From Avena insularis (lineage: Eukaryota; Streptophyta; Magnoliopsida; Poales; Poaceae), in contig CM042691.1 of assembly GCA_023614405.1 (NCBI GenBank), positions 177,106,927 to 177,170,926 of the forward strand: a stretch of 64,000 nt of DNA, read 5' to 3'. The notes below the pieces were generated by a model. It saw only the letters and a list, made by a program, of their open reading frames with translations, was not told where the DNA came from and ran no database searches. Positions 46,992 to 58,698 of the stretch are shown here, piece after piece. Position 1 is the first letter of the stretch. Each line of letters begins with the position of its first letter. Both the position numbers and the translations under genes were made by a program.

Positions 46992-48346
46992 CCAAGGTTC
47001 TCTCTTTTACCATGTTTATTAGCAATAAAATCTTCCTCTGTGTACCTAGTGTTCTTAGTGTGTTTCTCAGGTTCTTCCTCACCTTCCTCCTTATCAGGAG
47101 ACTCATTATTATTACCACTCTCAGTTTCAGCATCAGAGACAGATATACTATTAGGATCTACAACAGGTTCAAGTGGTTCCTCAACTACTTTATGTTTCTT
47201 TTTCTTTCTCTTACGAGGACTACCACTATCTTCACCTTGTTGGGAATCCTGCTCTATTCTTTTAGGGTGTCCTTCAGGATATAAAGGATCTTGAGTAACT
47301 ATACCACTCCTAGTTCTAATTCCATAAGCATGTTTATCTCCTGAAGCATTCACTAGCATATTCTTTTGTACATTAGCAAGTTGATCAAGTTGGGTTTGAA
47401 CCATTTGAAAGTGTTTAAAAAAGCACTTTAATATCATTTTAAGTTCTTTCTACAATATCTTTCAACTCATGGATAGCTCTAGAGTTTTCCAATAAATGAT
47501 CCTGAACTTGTTTATTAAAATACCCTTGCTTAACAATAAATGTGTCTAGTTCCTATAAACATTGATCAGGAGGCTTACCATAAGGAATATCACCTTCATC
47601 AAAGTGTTGGAGAGAGTGTACCCCAATAGTAGATGAGTGGGGAATTGGCTTACATAATTCTTCTATAGGAGGTAGATTCTTCACATCTTCAGCTCTAATA
47701 CCTTTCTCCTTTAGACAATTCTTAGCTTCCTTCATCACTTCATCATTTAACGCAATAACTCCCCTCTTCTTTGTTGTTGGTGTTGGAACTGGTTCAGGAA
47801 CAACTGGTTCAGGAGTAATAGGCTCAAGTGTATTTAGCTCAGTTGAAGTCAAATCATCATAATTCTTGCTTATCTTGGTCATTAATTCTTCAGCATCTGT
47901 AGGGGTCCTCTTCCTGAAAACACAATTACCAAAGCTATCTAGGTAGGTCCTAGAATCATCAGTTAGTCCATTATAATAAATATCAAGAAGCTCATTCTTA
48001 GGTAATGGACATCCAGGATGTGCATGAATCAAGGCACAGAACCTTGTCCATGACTCAAGCAATTTCTCTTCTTCTCCCTGTTTAAAATCAAAAAGTCTCT
48101 GCAAAACAGCATGTCTAGCACTGGGCAGAAAATATTTATGGAAGAAAGAAGCAATCACGCAATCAAGTCTATCAATGGAACCAGGAGATAATCTATTAAA
48201 CCAAGCCCTAGCTTCTCCTTTAGTGAAAAAGGGAAGATCTTAGCAACAAAGTACTTGCGCATCTTAAAATCATCAGAGAACAAAGCACTCATAGTAGAAA
48301 GTTCATTCATATGAGCCACGTCACTCTCATTTTCAGTACCACAAAA
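46992..48346 (-). pseudogene. gag of the Athila-type element, main part
   Basis: It continues the gag interrupted by the chromovirus: FCGTENESDVAHMNELSTM, then KIFPFSL and, after a one-base shift near 48215, the capsid motif region (ARAWFNRLSPGSIDRLD, SFFHKYFLPSARHAVLQRLF, DFKQGEEEKLLESWTRF) of Retrotrans_gag. A stop follows PPDQCL (47555-47553), then TAA codons near 47450 and 47430. An acidic/basic tail (KHAYGIRTRSGIVTQDPLYP, PRKRKKKKHKVVEE) runs to about 46990, where another shift joins the protease lead-in. No zinc knuckle is seen, as often in Athila-type gag. Decayed. Confidence 0.8.
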
Positions 48347-48351
48347 GGTTC

Positions 48352-51300
48352 TGTGGCACCCCAGATTTACGGTCCGGGATAACCCATGATGCAAACCACC
48401 ACGATCCCATGATCAGTGACTCGTGGAGCATAACCGATATAGTATCAAAGTACACATCCATTACAGTACCGAAACAATAAGTCTTACATAGATGGTCTTA
48501 AAAAGGGGCCACTTGGGCACAAATAGATAGTAGCAGCGGAAACACTAAACGTAGAAGGCCCGAGCCATGCCATAGCCCATAGGGTGACTGACTCGGAATA
48601 ATACCCTAGTTCGCAAAGTCGCCGTTGTAACCTTCGTTATTCCCATCTTCCTTCTCATAATCTGGCCAAGTAAATATCCAGGGACAATGCTGGTGAGTAC
48701 TTTGAATGTACTCGCAAACCACCTTAAGATAATAACAACGAATATACAATTTAGCCGTGGTAGGATGGCTCCAAGAGGGATTATTTTAGAAACTAGTTTC
48801 TCTTGTGGAGATAGCATGTCACTATATCTTGGTTGAAAAACTTCTGTAACACATTTTGGAAACCTTTTTGATAAGTTCTAAGTAAACACTAGGATTGGGT
48901 TACCCATTTGTTTTTCCTTCCGATCATCTCATGACCAAACTCCTTCCTTCGTTTTCCCGACCATCCCATGGTCAAAACATTTTCACACCATGGATTTTCC
49001 AAAGTCCTTTTTGAAAACAAAACCAGCACTGCTCTACAGCAATCTTCCCAACCGTCCATAACCATGGACACGGCTATTCGAATAGATTTACACTCTGCAG
49101 AGGTTGTACACTTTACCCACATCATCCGATTACCCATCCATGATCTACACTGCTCGTGGGTCGAATAACCGGTCAAGACCTTCCGATTGCCCTCTACGAT
49201 ACAAGTGCCTACCCTATGAAGTTAATCCCCTCAAAACCAGGACGCCCAATCTAGTCACAATCCAAACGGAGCACGTTTTGCACCCCGCAGGGTGTGCGCT
49301 TTCAATGAGGGGTTCATAGTATCGTCTGGACGCCATTAGACGATATTTACCTTCTCTAGAACAATGTTTCACATGGGCCTTTACAGGAGAAAGCCCAGCC
49401 TCGGGGGATTTGTTCTCCCCCATAGTAGTTTGAGACACCTATGCCGGATTAGACAAACCTCCAGCCCATCCCCGTCCCATTCCAGAGTAATGTGGTTGCA
49501 CGGGTTAATTGTTCTAGCAAAACTGCAAAGAACCGGGTGCGTTTTCATAAACATTTTTCCTCCATCATTTATCCAACCATTTTGTAAACCAAAAACCTTT
49601 ATTTTTTTCAACATTACTTGGTAGGCCAAACCTCCCAAGGTTTCCACATAAAACATTTTTGCAAACACTTTTTCCCTGGGGTCTTCCTATCCTATAGTTT
49701 TGCTTCAGCTAAAACAGAGTCTCCAAGGGGTTATGGTGTTATGTCACTATCTATCATGCTAGGGGCAGGTAGGTATCAAAAAGGGGAGTTGTACCTACTG
49801 GTACCAAGGGGAAAATAGTTTGTAGGAGCCAAACCTTTCCCATATAAAACATAAAATAGTAAAACAGTGCAATTTGCATAAAAGAGTAAATAAGACATGC
49901 ATAGGTAAACTATTAGGACAAGGCATATGAGCAAGAAGGTGGCTTTCCTTCGTTGGCAACTTGTCCCTAATCTCCTTCTTCAAGATACTCCCAATCACCG
50001 TCCTCGTACCCTTCCTCGCTCGTATCTATCGCCGTAAAAGAAAATAAATGAATCAAGCAACACACCATACATCAAACATGGAGCAAACAATACAAATAGT
50101 ACAGAATAAGTACTCCACTGGACCAACCAAAACACACCTTTGTAGCTACTGAAATAAGCAAGTCAAAGTCATTGGAAACAACTAATTTTGGGTACTCCTA
50201 GAAATAATGGTTAAATTAGGGGTGAACCCTAGTCTAGTAAGCAAACAAGTGCTTCAAAATTGTTCTGCAAAGGGACAGGGATCAAAAATAATATTGCTGG
50301 GTAGGTAACTGAAATACTATACCAACCCAATAGGATTCATGATTTTAGCTAATATAGTTGATTTATAGTAATTTTAATACTGCAGAAAACACTAGAATCA
50401 CTCAAGTAATCCCCAGCACGGAAATATTCACACTAAAAATATGACCTTCTGGGATTAGGTAGGTATAGATGGTGCTCAACTCCCGGAGTTGGAATTACTC
50501 AAAAAGGAGTTTCATAGAAGCTTCTAGAATTTTTGCAAGAAGCTTCTGCCCCAAACTTGCAAAAATTACTACAGGTGCTAAACAACTCCTAAATGTGTGA
50601 TTCCAATTTTAATGGATAGGTAGGTTAACAAGGAAGGCCTGGGAATTGGTTTCATATTTTTCTGACTTGCAGAAAAATTACTAAAAGTAAAACAGTGAAA
50701 ACCTCCTAGTCTTACTCCAAAAATTATTAAAGAAACTACAGCCATTATTTCGGCAATCTACTGGTGTGAGGTGGTGGGGATTAATAGAGGCTAACCTCCA
50801 GAGTTTGAATCATGTCAAACCAAGGTTTTAGTGATTTTTGGCAGATTTAAATCTGTAGCACAACTTTCTAGATTTTTAAACAAATGGAAAACGAAAAGGG
50901 GTTGGGTGGATCTGAGGCCTGGCCAAGGCCTGCGCAGGAGCTGGGCTGGCCCGTTTGTGTGACCGCATGCGCCGGAGCTGAGGATTTTGAATCCCCAGTG
51001 GGGGGCCCGCACGTCAGCGTCTGCGGGCTGGCAAAGAGGTATCCAGCGCCATGGGTCGTCAGATCTAAACAAATCCAACGGCCTAGGGTATGTCTTCCTC
51101 GCGAGGGTGGTGTCGCCGGCGACAAACCCTGGAGGCTACTAGGGAGGTTCGGGGAGGCTCACCTAGGGGCAGAGCAGCGTTGGGGACGGCTTGGTTCGAT
51201 GCAGGTGACGACACCGGTTCGAACAAGGGGCGTCGGCAGCAGCTTGGGCTCCGGGGGCGGTCAAGAACGGTCTCGCGGCGTCGGCGTCCTCGGCTTCTCC

Positions 51301-52818
51301 CCGGCGATGCTCCCACAGATCCTGGGGAAGAGGGGAAACGAGGTCAGAGGGGGTTGTACGAGTCATGCATGCATGCATGCATGGATGGTTGGGGAGAGAA
51401 GGGGAGGAGAGGTGGCGACGTCAACCTTCACCTCTCCTCGGTCGGCACCACGGCGGTGAGATGGACAAAGAGGGAGGTAGGAGCCGAGCGAGCTCGGGTC
51501 CTCCCTGGGGTGGAGTGGGAGTGTGTTGGGGTGGAAATGAGGTGGGTGGCGAGAGCGGTAGGTGGCTCGGGGGTTTTATGCTGAGGCGGAGCGGTCCATG
51601 GTGCACCGGGAGCAAGGGGCGTTCATGGCGAGGGTGGAGAGCGTGGGTAGACCAGTAGAGGGAGGGAGTGTGTCACTGGGAGCCAAGGGGAGGTTTAGCA
51701 AGCGTGTGGACCGATGCACGACCTCGAGACGGTGCGGGCTGTTCCAACGGCGCCCTTGCTCGTCAGGTGCTCGACGCCAGGTCACGTCGTGATCGGCCTA
51801 GGGGTGAGCTAGGGAGTGCTAGGTCTAGATGTTGGGGTGGTGGAGAGGGCAGTGGGCGGTGGCCACTACGCGCGTGAGCCGTGGTTCATGTCGGGAACCG
51901 AGGGACGGGGTGACGTGGCACTGTGCAGTGGACGTGGCCAGAGGTTGGGGTAGGGGCTCCTAGTGAGCGAGGGAGAAGGGGTGGGCGGTGCCTGGGGAAG
52001 ACGCGAGCTGCGTGGGCCCAAGGACACGACCGCACACTGGCTAGTGGGGTTGGAGGGTGGCAATGCAAGATCTTGCAGATCTGCCGCCCTGCCACTCCCT
52101 CTCTCTCGTCTAGGGTGATCAATGATGGCCAGGGTGGTGGAGAGAGGGGCATTGCAATGTTGGAGATGTGCCAGGGCACATGCATGCGATTCAGCGAGGT
52201 GTAGAGAGTGGGAAGGGTGTAGGGTGATCTAGGGTGGCACACGCTCGGGGTCGACTTTGTCCGATGACCACGTCGAGCACAAACCACGAGTGGCAAAGGT
52301 AGGGTTATGGGGACGTAGAGGGAGGTGAGGTGAGTGAGTCTAGGCCTTGGTTGCCTCCTAGATCAACTCTAAGAGCTTGCAAGGATCATCTAAAGTGGGT
52401 AGGAAATAAGGTGACCATTTGCTATAGTTGCCAAATGTGCTCATAGCACCAACATGCAAATGGAGCAAGGTTGGGGTTTTAACTAGGTGCCTTGTAGGTT
52501 TGCTTGTGATCATGGCAAGATAGAGATGCATGGGACTTTTATGGCCCAAGGGTTAGGGGCTTGATCAATCAAGTTGATCCTTCTCTGATTTTTCTCAAAG
52601 CACCCATTAGAGTTATGCTAGGGTTTAACCAGAACTAATTCTAGGGGCAAGAACCACTAAGACACACTAGAATGGTAAGCACAAGTTTTAAACCAGTCAA
52701 AGATCATACAAACTAAGTAAATAACAGACAGTGGCTAGATTAACTTAAAAGGCTTTATTTCCCCCTAAACTTTGGAGTTCCAACTTAGGCAATCAGGATA
52801 GAAAAGTTGGGATTTACA
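48352..52818 (-). repeat. 3' LTR of the chromovirus
   Basis: 4467 bp, TGTGGCACCCCAG...GGGATTTACA on the + strand. The inner end reads TTTACA where the other LTR has TGTTACA. It contains a GC-rich block (about 50880-52330) with long frames on both strands that are not conserved as frames in the second LTR and are not genes. Confidence 0.9.
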
Positions 52819-52834
52819 AACCTTCTCCCCTTAA
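52819..52834 (-). other. Polypurine tract of the chromovirus
   Basis: The minus strand reads AAGGGGAGAAGGTT directly after the pol stop codon (TAA, 52833-52831) and before the 3' LTR. Position and composition are those of a PPT. Confidence 0.85.
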
Positions 52835-53939
52835 AGAAATATCGTCCCGAGATTTGCAAGTTGAGGAGTGAATAGGTTGGGGTATTCTTTCCGAAGGTAA
52901 TATTCGTGTTCCCAGGTGGCTTCGTCTTTAGAGTGGTTGCTCCATTGAACCTTGTAGAGGGGTATGTTATGGCGCCTGGTCAAACGATTAGCCTTCTCTA
53001 GGATTTTGACAGGGACTTCTCTGTAGGTCAGGTCTTGATTGAGATCAATTGCTTTGAAATCGACCTTCTTGAAGACTTCAGGCTTGTCGGGCACTTGAAG
53101 GCACTTACAAAGTTGAGACACATGAAAGACGCCGTGGAAGTCAGATAGTTCGGCTGGCAGCTCGAGTTGGTATGAGACTCGACCCCGTTTGGCTAGGATT
53201 TTGAAGGGCCCAATGTAACGGGGAGCGAGTTTTCCTTTCTCATGGAAGCGCTGCATCCCCTTGAGGGGAGAGATGCGAAGGTACGCGAAATATCCTTTGT
53301 TTAAGGTCACCTCCCGACGCTTGGTATGGGCATAACTCTTCTGGCAGGATTGAGCGGCCTTCAATCGGTCATGGGCTAGCTGGACTTGTTCTTCGGCGGC
53401 CTTGATTACATCTGGACCAAAGATTTGGGTTTCTCCAGTTTTGGCCCAGTTGAGGGGTGTTTTGCACTTTCTCCCGTAGAGGAACTGGAATGGGGACATC
53501 TTCATACTAGCTTGGTAGCTGTTATTATACGAGAATTTGGCGAACGGTAAACAATCCTCCCACTTGGTTCCGTAGGCCAGAACACACGAACGAAGCATAT
53601 CTTCCAGGACTTGATTGACTCTTTCGGTTTGTCCTCCGGTAGAGGGATAGTAGGAGGTGCTAAAGGATAGGTGGGTACCTAGGGCTTCGTGCAACTTCTT
53701 CCAGAAATGCGAGGTGAACTGGGGACCGCGGTCAGACACATTTCCTTGGGTACGCCATGGAGGCTAACAATTCTGGAGATATAAAGTTCTGCCAACTGCT
53801 TTCCATTATAAGAGGTCTTCACTGGAAGGAAATGGGCTACTTTTGACAAGTAGTCGATGATCACCAGATGGAGTCGTGTCCTTTGCTGGACGTGGGTAGT
53901 CCGGTGATGAAATCCATTCCTACCTTTTCCCATTTCCAT
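52831..53939 (-). pseudogene. Integrase core and chromodomain of the chromovirus
   Basis: Two overlapping frames. The first (to about 53740) carries the end of the core's N-terminal half ([34 protein letters not shown]). After a one-base shift the second begins at SDRGPQFTSHFWKKLHEALG (second Asp), TGGQTERVNQVLED (Glu), FSYNNSYQASMKMSPF, then GPFKIL, GVFHVSQLCKCL and a chromodomain-like end (YKVQWSNHSKDEATWEHEYY, LRKEYPNLF). The stop lies just before the PPT, unlike the element at 31 kb, whose frame enters the LTR. The catalytic residues are present, but the frameshifts make it non-functional. Confidence 0.9.
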
Positions 53940-54793
53940 TCTGGAATCTTCATTGGTTGCAGTAATCCTGCATGGCGTTGGTGCTCTGCCTTAACTCTCT
54001 GACAGATATCGCACTTGGCTACAAATAGAGCGATATCTCTTTTCATTCCATGCCACCAATACTGTTCCTTCAGATCTTGGTACATCTTGGTACTCCCCAG
54101 GTGGATGGAGTAAAGGGTCTCATGAGCTTCTTTCATGATGGTCTGCTTTAGGTCATGCATGCTGGGTACGCAGATGCGTCCTTTGTACCATAGGACGTCT
54201 TTATCATCGATCTTGAATCCGGGAACATTTTCCCTCTCCATACGCTGCTTGATTCCTTCTATGCTGGGGTGACCTTTCTGGGCATCTTTTATCTGGTCTA
54301 GCGGAGTTGGATTTAACTCAAGGTGAGCCAAGAATCCGGGACTGACTAGTTCTAGCCCAAACCTTTCGAATTCATGCACTAACTCGGGTTGGTCTTGTTT
54401 AATCATGGCATTCAGGGAACAGGGTTCCCGATTGAGGGAATCGGCTACCACATTGGCCTTTCCTGGGTGGTAGTGGATACCTAAATCATAATCCTTGATC
54501 AGTTCGATCCATCTTCGCCGCCTCATGTTTAACTCTTTCTGCGGGAAGATATATTTCAGACTCTTATGGTCCGTATAAATCTCATAGCGATTTCCCATCA
54601 GATAGTGGCGCCATGTTTTGAGGGCGTGCACAACGGCAACCAATTCTAGATCATGGGTGGGATAATTCATCTCATTCGGCTTCAATTGACGAGATAGGTA
54701 AGCAATGACCTTGCCTTCCTGCATCAGTACGCTTCCAAGTCCTAACTTGGAGGTGTCACGGTAGACTTCAAAGCTTTTGGATATTTCTGGCAT
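53861..54793 (-). pseudogene. RNase H and integrase zinc domain of the chromovirus
   Basis: An open frame of 310 codons starting after a one-base deletion near 54800. RNase H residues are seen in [16 protein letters not shown] (the usual CDAS reads RDTS, still with Asp), [19 protein letters not shown] and [11 protein letters not shown]. Then come the linker, the HHCC zinc domain ([34 protein letters not shown]) and the first integrase Asp in [10 protein letters not shown]. It ends at TGA after GHDSIW by another one-base loss. Confidence 0.9.
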
Positions 54794-54888
54794 GGTCAGG
54801 TAGGGGCTGAGACTAATCTCTTTTTGAGTTCTTGAAAACTCTCTTCACACTTGTCTGTCCATTCAAACTTCTTGTCCTTCTTAAGCAA

Positions 54889-55896
54889 CTAGGTCACGGG
54901 CTTTGCAATGCTGGAGAATCCCTCAACAAATTTGCGGTAATATCCCGCTAGACCCAGAAAACTTCGGATCTCCGAAGGGTTGGTGGGGGCCTTCCATTCT
55001 AGTACTGATTGTATCTTGGCGGGATCGACTGAGACTCCTCCGGCTGACAATACATGGCCAAGGAATCCCACTTCCTTCAAGCAAAATTCACATTTACTGA
55101 ACTTGGCATAAAGTTGGTGTTCCCTAAGGGTTCCTAGTACTAGTCTTAGGTGCTCCTCATGGTCAGTTTCCGATTTGGAATAGACCAAGATATCATATAT
55201 GAATACCACCACGAACTTATCCAGATATGGCATGAATACCTTGTTCATGAGATTCATGAAATAGGCGGGTGCATTGGTTAGTCCAAAGGACATGACTGTG
55301 TATTCATACAAGACATATCTGGTGGTAAAAGCTGTTTTAGGAATATCAGATTCTCGTATTTTGAGCTGATGGTATCCGGTACGGAGGTCTATCTTGGAGA
55401 ACACTTGTGCTCCATTTAACTGATCGAACAGGTCGTCGATCTTGGGCAGGGGGTATTTATTTTTGATGGTGACCTCATTAAGCTTGCGATAATCTGTGAC
55501 TAGTCGGGTGGTCCCGTCCCATTTGTCCACAAACAGAACTGGCGATCCCCACGGGGAGGCGCTCTGTTGGATATGGCCTTTACGTTCCATGGCATCCAGC
55601 TGCTTCTTCAGTTCTACCAATTCCTCAGGATTCATACGATAGGGCCTCTAGGCTATAGGGGCCGTTCCGGGGATTAATTCGATGATGAACGCGATATCCC
55701 TGTCAGGGGGCATATCGGGCAACTCATCGGGGAAAACATCCGAATACTCACAGACTACCGGTACTTGATCTAGGGTGGGTCCAGCAACACCTTTTTGGCA
55801 ATAGAACCGGGACGAGGGGGTTGTCACTTGGTACTTGACAGGCTCTCCTTCAGTACTCCTTTGGGAGATGATCTTTCAGGCGCAATCTATTACGCC
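54889..55896 (-). pseudogene. Reverse transcriptase of the chromovirus, active site mutated
   Basis: In frame with the protease upstream; stops TGA (near 55880) and TAG (just before [13 protein letters not shown]) interrupt the linker. The RT body is open from 55635: [72 protein letters not shown], then [13 protein letters not shown]. The box should read F-I-D-D; here the first Asp is Tyr (codon 55197-55195, GAT to TAT), which removes a metal-binding catalytic residue. The thumb ([37 protein letters not shown]) follows. TAG at 54891-54889 closes the frame. Confidence 0.9.
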
Positions 55897-57315
55897 CTAA
55901 TAGCGGTACATCCAATCCATCCCGAGAATTACGTTTAGACCTTGGGCTCCCAAAACTATCAGATCAGCCTTAAAGGTTCTACCATGTATTAATATTGGGA
56001 TGTCTCGGCAGACGGTTTGTGTTTTGGCCGTCGAGCCTAGGATCTGTACTAGCATAGGCCTATCCATCCAACTGGATATCATACCACTTTTCTCAGCGAA
56101 AGGTTATGTAACAAAGGAATGTGATGCTCCTGAATCAAAGAGTACTGTAGTGGGGACGAAGTTGACAAGTAACGTACCCAGAACGTTGTCATGGGATGCC
56201 TGGGCTTCCTCCGTGCTGATGTGATTCAGGTGTCCCCTAGCGGGTCCCTTAGGAGCAACACCCTTTGTTGGCGCTCCTCTGGCGTTCGTGGGGGCCGCAT
56301 TAGGTCGCGGTGCATCTTTCTTCTTTGGGCAGTCGCGGGAGTAGTGTCCCACTTCTCCACAGGTGAAGCATCCAAACGTGTTGGGGCGAATATTGGGGTT
56401 GGCAGGTCCTCTAGGAGCAGGTCTTGGGTTTCCACCTCTAGGGCGGGGATTGTTGTAGTTTCGGTTGGGGTTGTTGGGGCGCGGAGCATATGTCAGAGTT
56501 CTCTGAGGTGGGGGTGCAGGGTTGGATGGGGGCATGCTACGGGACCTGATTCCACTAGATCCTCCTTGCTGCATCATCCGACGCTTGCGATTTTCAATCA
56601 TCCCCTTACGCTTGCTCTCTACCATGATAGCAGCATCAACCAGGGCATCAAGTTCCTGGAACCTCTATGCTACTAGGTGACACTGTAGCTCATCATGAAG
56701 TCCATTCAGGAAAGTATCCACCTTTTTCTCTTCCGTCTTGGTGTCTTCTGGGGCATACCTTGCCAGGTCAGTGTATTTCTCCAGATATTGGACAACTGTC
56801 ATTCCTCCTTGCTTTAGAGTTCGGAACTGATCTCTCATCATCTTGACCAAACCTGGGGGAATGTGGCACTTGCGGAACCTTTCCTTGAAATTCTCCCAAG
56901 TGATCTCCTGACCAGCCGACATAATTTCTTTCACGCTTATCCACCATTCCCTGGCTTGTCCTGCAAGGAAATGGGTGGCCAGAAGTACTTTCTCTTCATT
57001 TCCCACTCGGGCTACCTCCAGATTGTTCTCGATTGTGTGGAGCCAATCATCGGCGTCCAAGGGGTTGGTGCACTTAGTGAAAACCGGTGGATTGGTTCTT
57101 TGGAAATCCTTGAGACAGGATCGTGGTTCTCCATTCCCACCTTCGCCTTCATTGTCATGGGCATTTCCTGTTGCGGCTTGGATAAGTTGCTGAAGTGCAG
57201 CGAGGTTGGATTGGCGCTCGGTGTTGGCAGCTTGGCGATCTTCCATGAACATGCGTAGGAGTTGAGCCATTGTAGGCTCGGGTGGAGGGGGTGGCGGACC
57301 ACGGAGACGCACCAT
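55897..57315 (-). pseudogene. gag, zinc knuckle and protease of the chromovirus
   Basis: ATG at 57315 (MVRLRGPPPPPPEPTMAQLL) follows an acceptor-like CCACCTTCAG. The capsid region has FTKCTNPLDADDWLHTIENN, LAGQAREWW, ITWENFKERFRKCHIPPGLV and VVQYLEKYTDLARYAPEDTK (Retrotrans_gag). A TAG after CHLVA (56667-56665) interrupts it. In the same frame follow RKRRMMQQGGSSG, one CCHC knuckle (CFTCGEVGHYSRDC), a Pro/Ala-rich linker, protease active site VLFDSGASHSFVT, a TAA (56106-56104), and the second protease motif VILGMDWM before TAG 55899-55897. All parts keep one frame, so only nonsense changes separate them here. Confidence 0.9.
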
Positions 57316-57608
57316 CCTGAAGGTGGGAGGTTAGGTAAGGTTGGGAACAAGGGGGTTCTCAATTGAGAACTAAATATCGAGAAGCGGGCATCAAGACGAC
57401 ATGCATACATAAGGGCAACCAGCACTTTAACAGAAATAAGAACAAACATAAGTTCCAATGTCATAACTACCAGTTCATGTGTCACATCTCGACACTAAAT
57501 AGATGTACTGGAGATCCAATCATTACAGAGCAAACAGAGACAATCAAATCGCCACTCAAAAGGGGAATACGGCGGTAGTCTCATGTTCTCTCATCGTCAA
57601 CGCATAAC

Positions 57609-58469
57609 CTACTCCTCGTGGTGACGTGCAGTGGTATCCTCCTCTATGATCACCTCGTTGTCCTCCTCGGGCTCGAAGACGAGCTCCTCCGGATCCTCCT
57701 CCTCCATCTGGTCATCATCCTCGGGGTCGCTCTATGGTTCCATGTAGAAGTACTCCTTATGGGCAGCATCATTGTCGGTCTCATCTAGCAAGTCATTGTT
57801 GTCCTTGCGGAGATCGGCGCACTCCTCCTCTAGCTCCTCTATCTTGGCTTCCATTGTCACTAGCAGCTCCTTCTGATCCTTCATCTTCTTCACGAGGCGC
57901 TTGTTCCTATCAACCGTAGCCTTCTTATCCAATAGGGATAGGGCATGCCCAGCCTTCGCCTCCTCTAAGCTCTCCTCCGTGGCGAGTAACTGGGTAACCT
58001 TGAGATCTAGATCCATTCGGACTCTGTCTAGGTGCGTCTATGTCTTCTTTAGGTTGTACTTCATGTTCTGGATATACGCCCCAAAGTCAGGATGGGGTGG
58101 TGCCTGGAGCACATACCCCTCCTCATGATGCCTCCCAAAGAAGCAAAACCGCTTCTCCTCTAGCTGCTAGCGATGGTGATAGGCCAGACGCGCCAGGGCT
58201 TCCTGGGCTACCCGGAGTATGCCATCTCCCCACTCTTTCTCAATCACATTGACTTCAAAGTCCTCAGAGAGCGGGGGTACTACTCCTCCTCGCACTGTGC
58301 ACACCACGAGCCAAGAGAGCTCCCCATCAATAAGGGTAGGGATGTGGGCGCCCTTGATCTCTGGTGTATGGCGTCCCACCAAGCGAGCCAACTCTCCCAG
58401 CTTGGCCTCAAACAACTCTAGTGGCAGCTCCAGTCCCACCTGGCGGAACTTGGTGAACACGACAGCCAT
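57609..58469 (-). pseudogene. Leader ORF upstream of gag in the chromovirus
   Basis: A single frame of 286 codons runs from ATG 58469 (MAVVFTKFRQVGLELPLELF) to TAG 57611-57609, interrupted by three in-frame TAGs (58169-58167, 58040-58038, 57734-57732). The N-terminal 100 residues look globular (LARLVGRHTPEIKGAHIPTL, FEVNVIEKEWGDGI). The middle is a strong coiled-coil candidate (VTQLLATEESLEEAKAGHAL, VTMEAKIEELEEECADLRKD), and the end is very acidic (SDPEDDDQMEEEDPEELVFE). Protein-like composition continues across all three stops, so it was once one coding frame. No known gag-pol domain is visible. It lies between the PBS and gag, 293 bp before the gag ATG. Confidence 0.72.
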
Positions 58470-58677
58470 CTACAAAAAATTTAGAGGAGTTGGGGTTAGT
58501 GCAAGGTGTGCAAAATTTTAGTAATTACAATGAAAGTTTAATGTAAGTAGCTTTTGAAAATAGAGGAGGGAAGACATAAGCATTATTTTTGCAAATACTC
58601 ATGTTCTTCGTTTTTCTGATGAAAATAGTTTTAGGTCCTCGACTAACGTCCAAGCTATCTAGGGGCTCCTACAGTCA

Positions 58678-58695
58678 GGATGGCTCTAATACCAA
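58678..58695 (-). other. Primer binding site of the chromovirus
   Basis: The minus strand reads TTGGTATTAGAGCCATCC three bases after the 5' LTR end. The usual initiator-Met tRNA site of such elements is TGGTATCAGAGC; here one C is T. Confidence 0.85.
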
Positions 58696-58698
58696 GTT

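Noticed and set aside
50884..52296. Long open frames (up to ~190 aa) on both strands of a GC-rich block
   Set aside because: The block lies inside the chromovirus LTR, and the homologous block in the other LTR (61240-62620) has frames of different length and boundaries. No family motif.
56191..57258. 131-161 aa + strand frames
   Set aside because: They are antisense shadows of the chromovirus gag, whose motifs are unambiguous on the minus strand.
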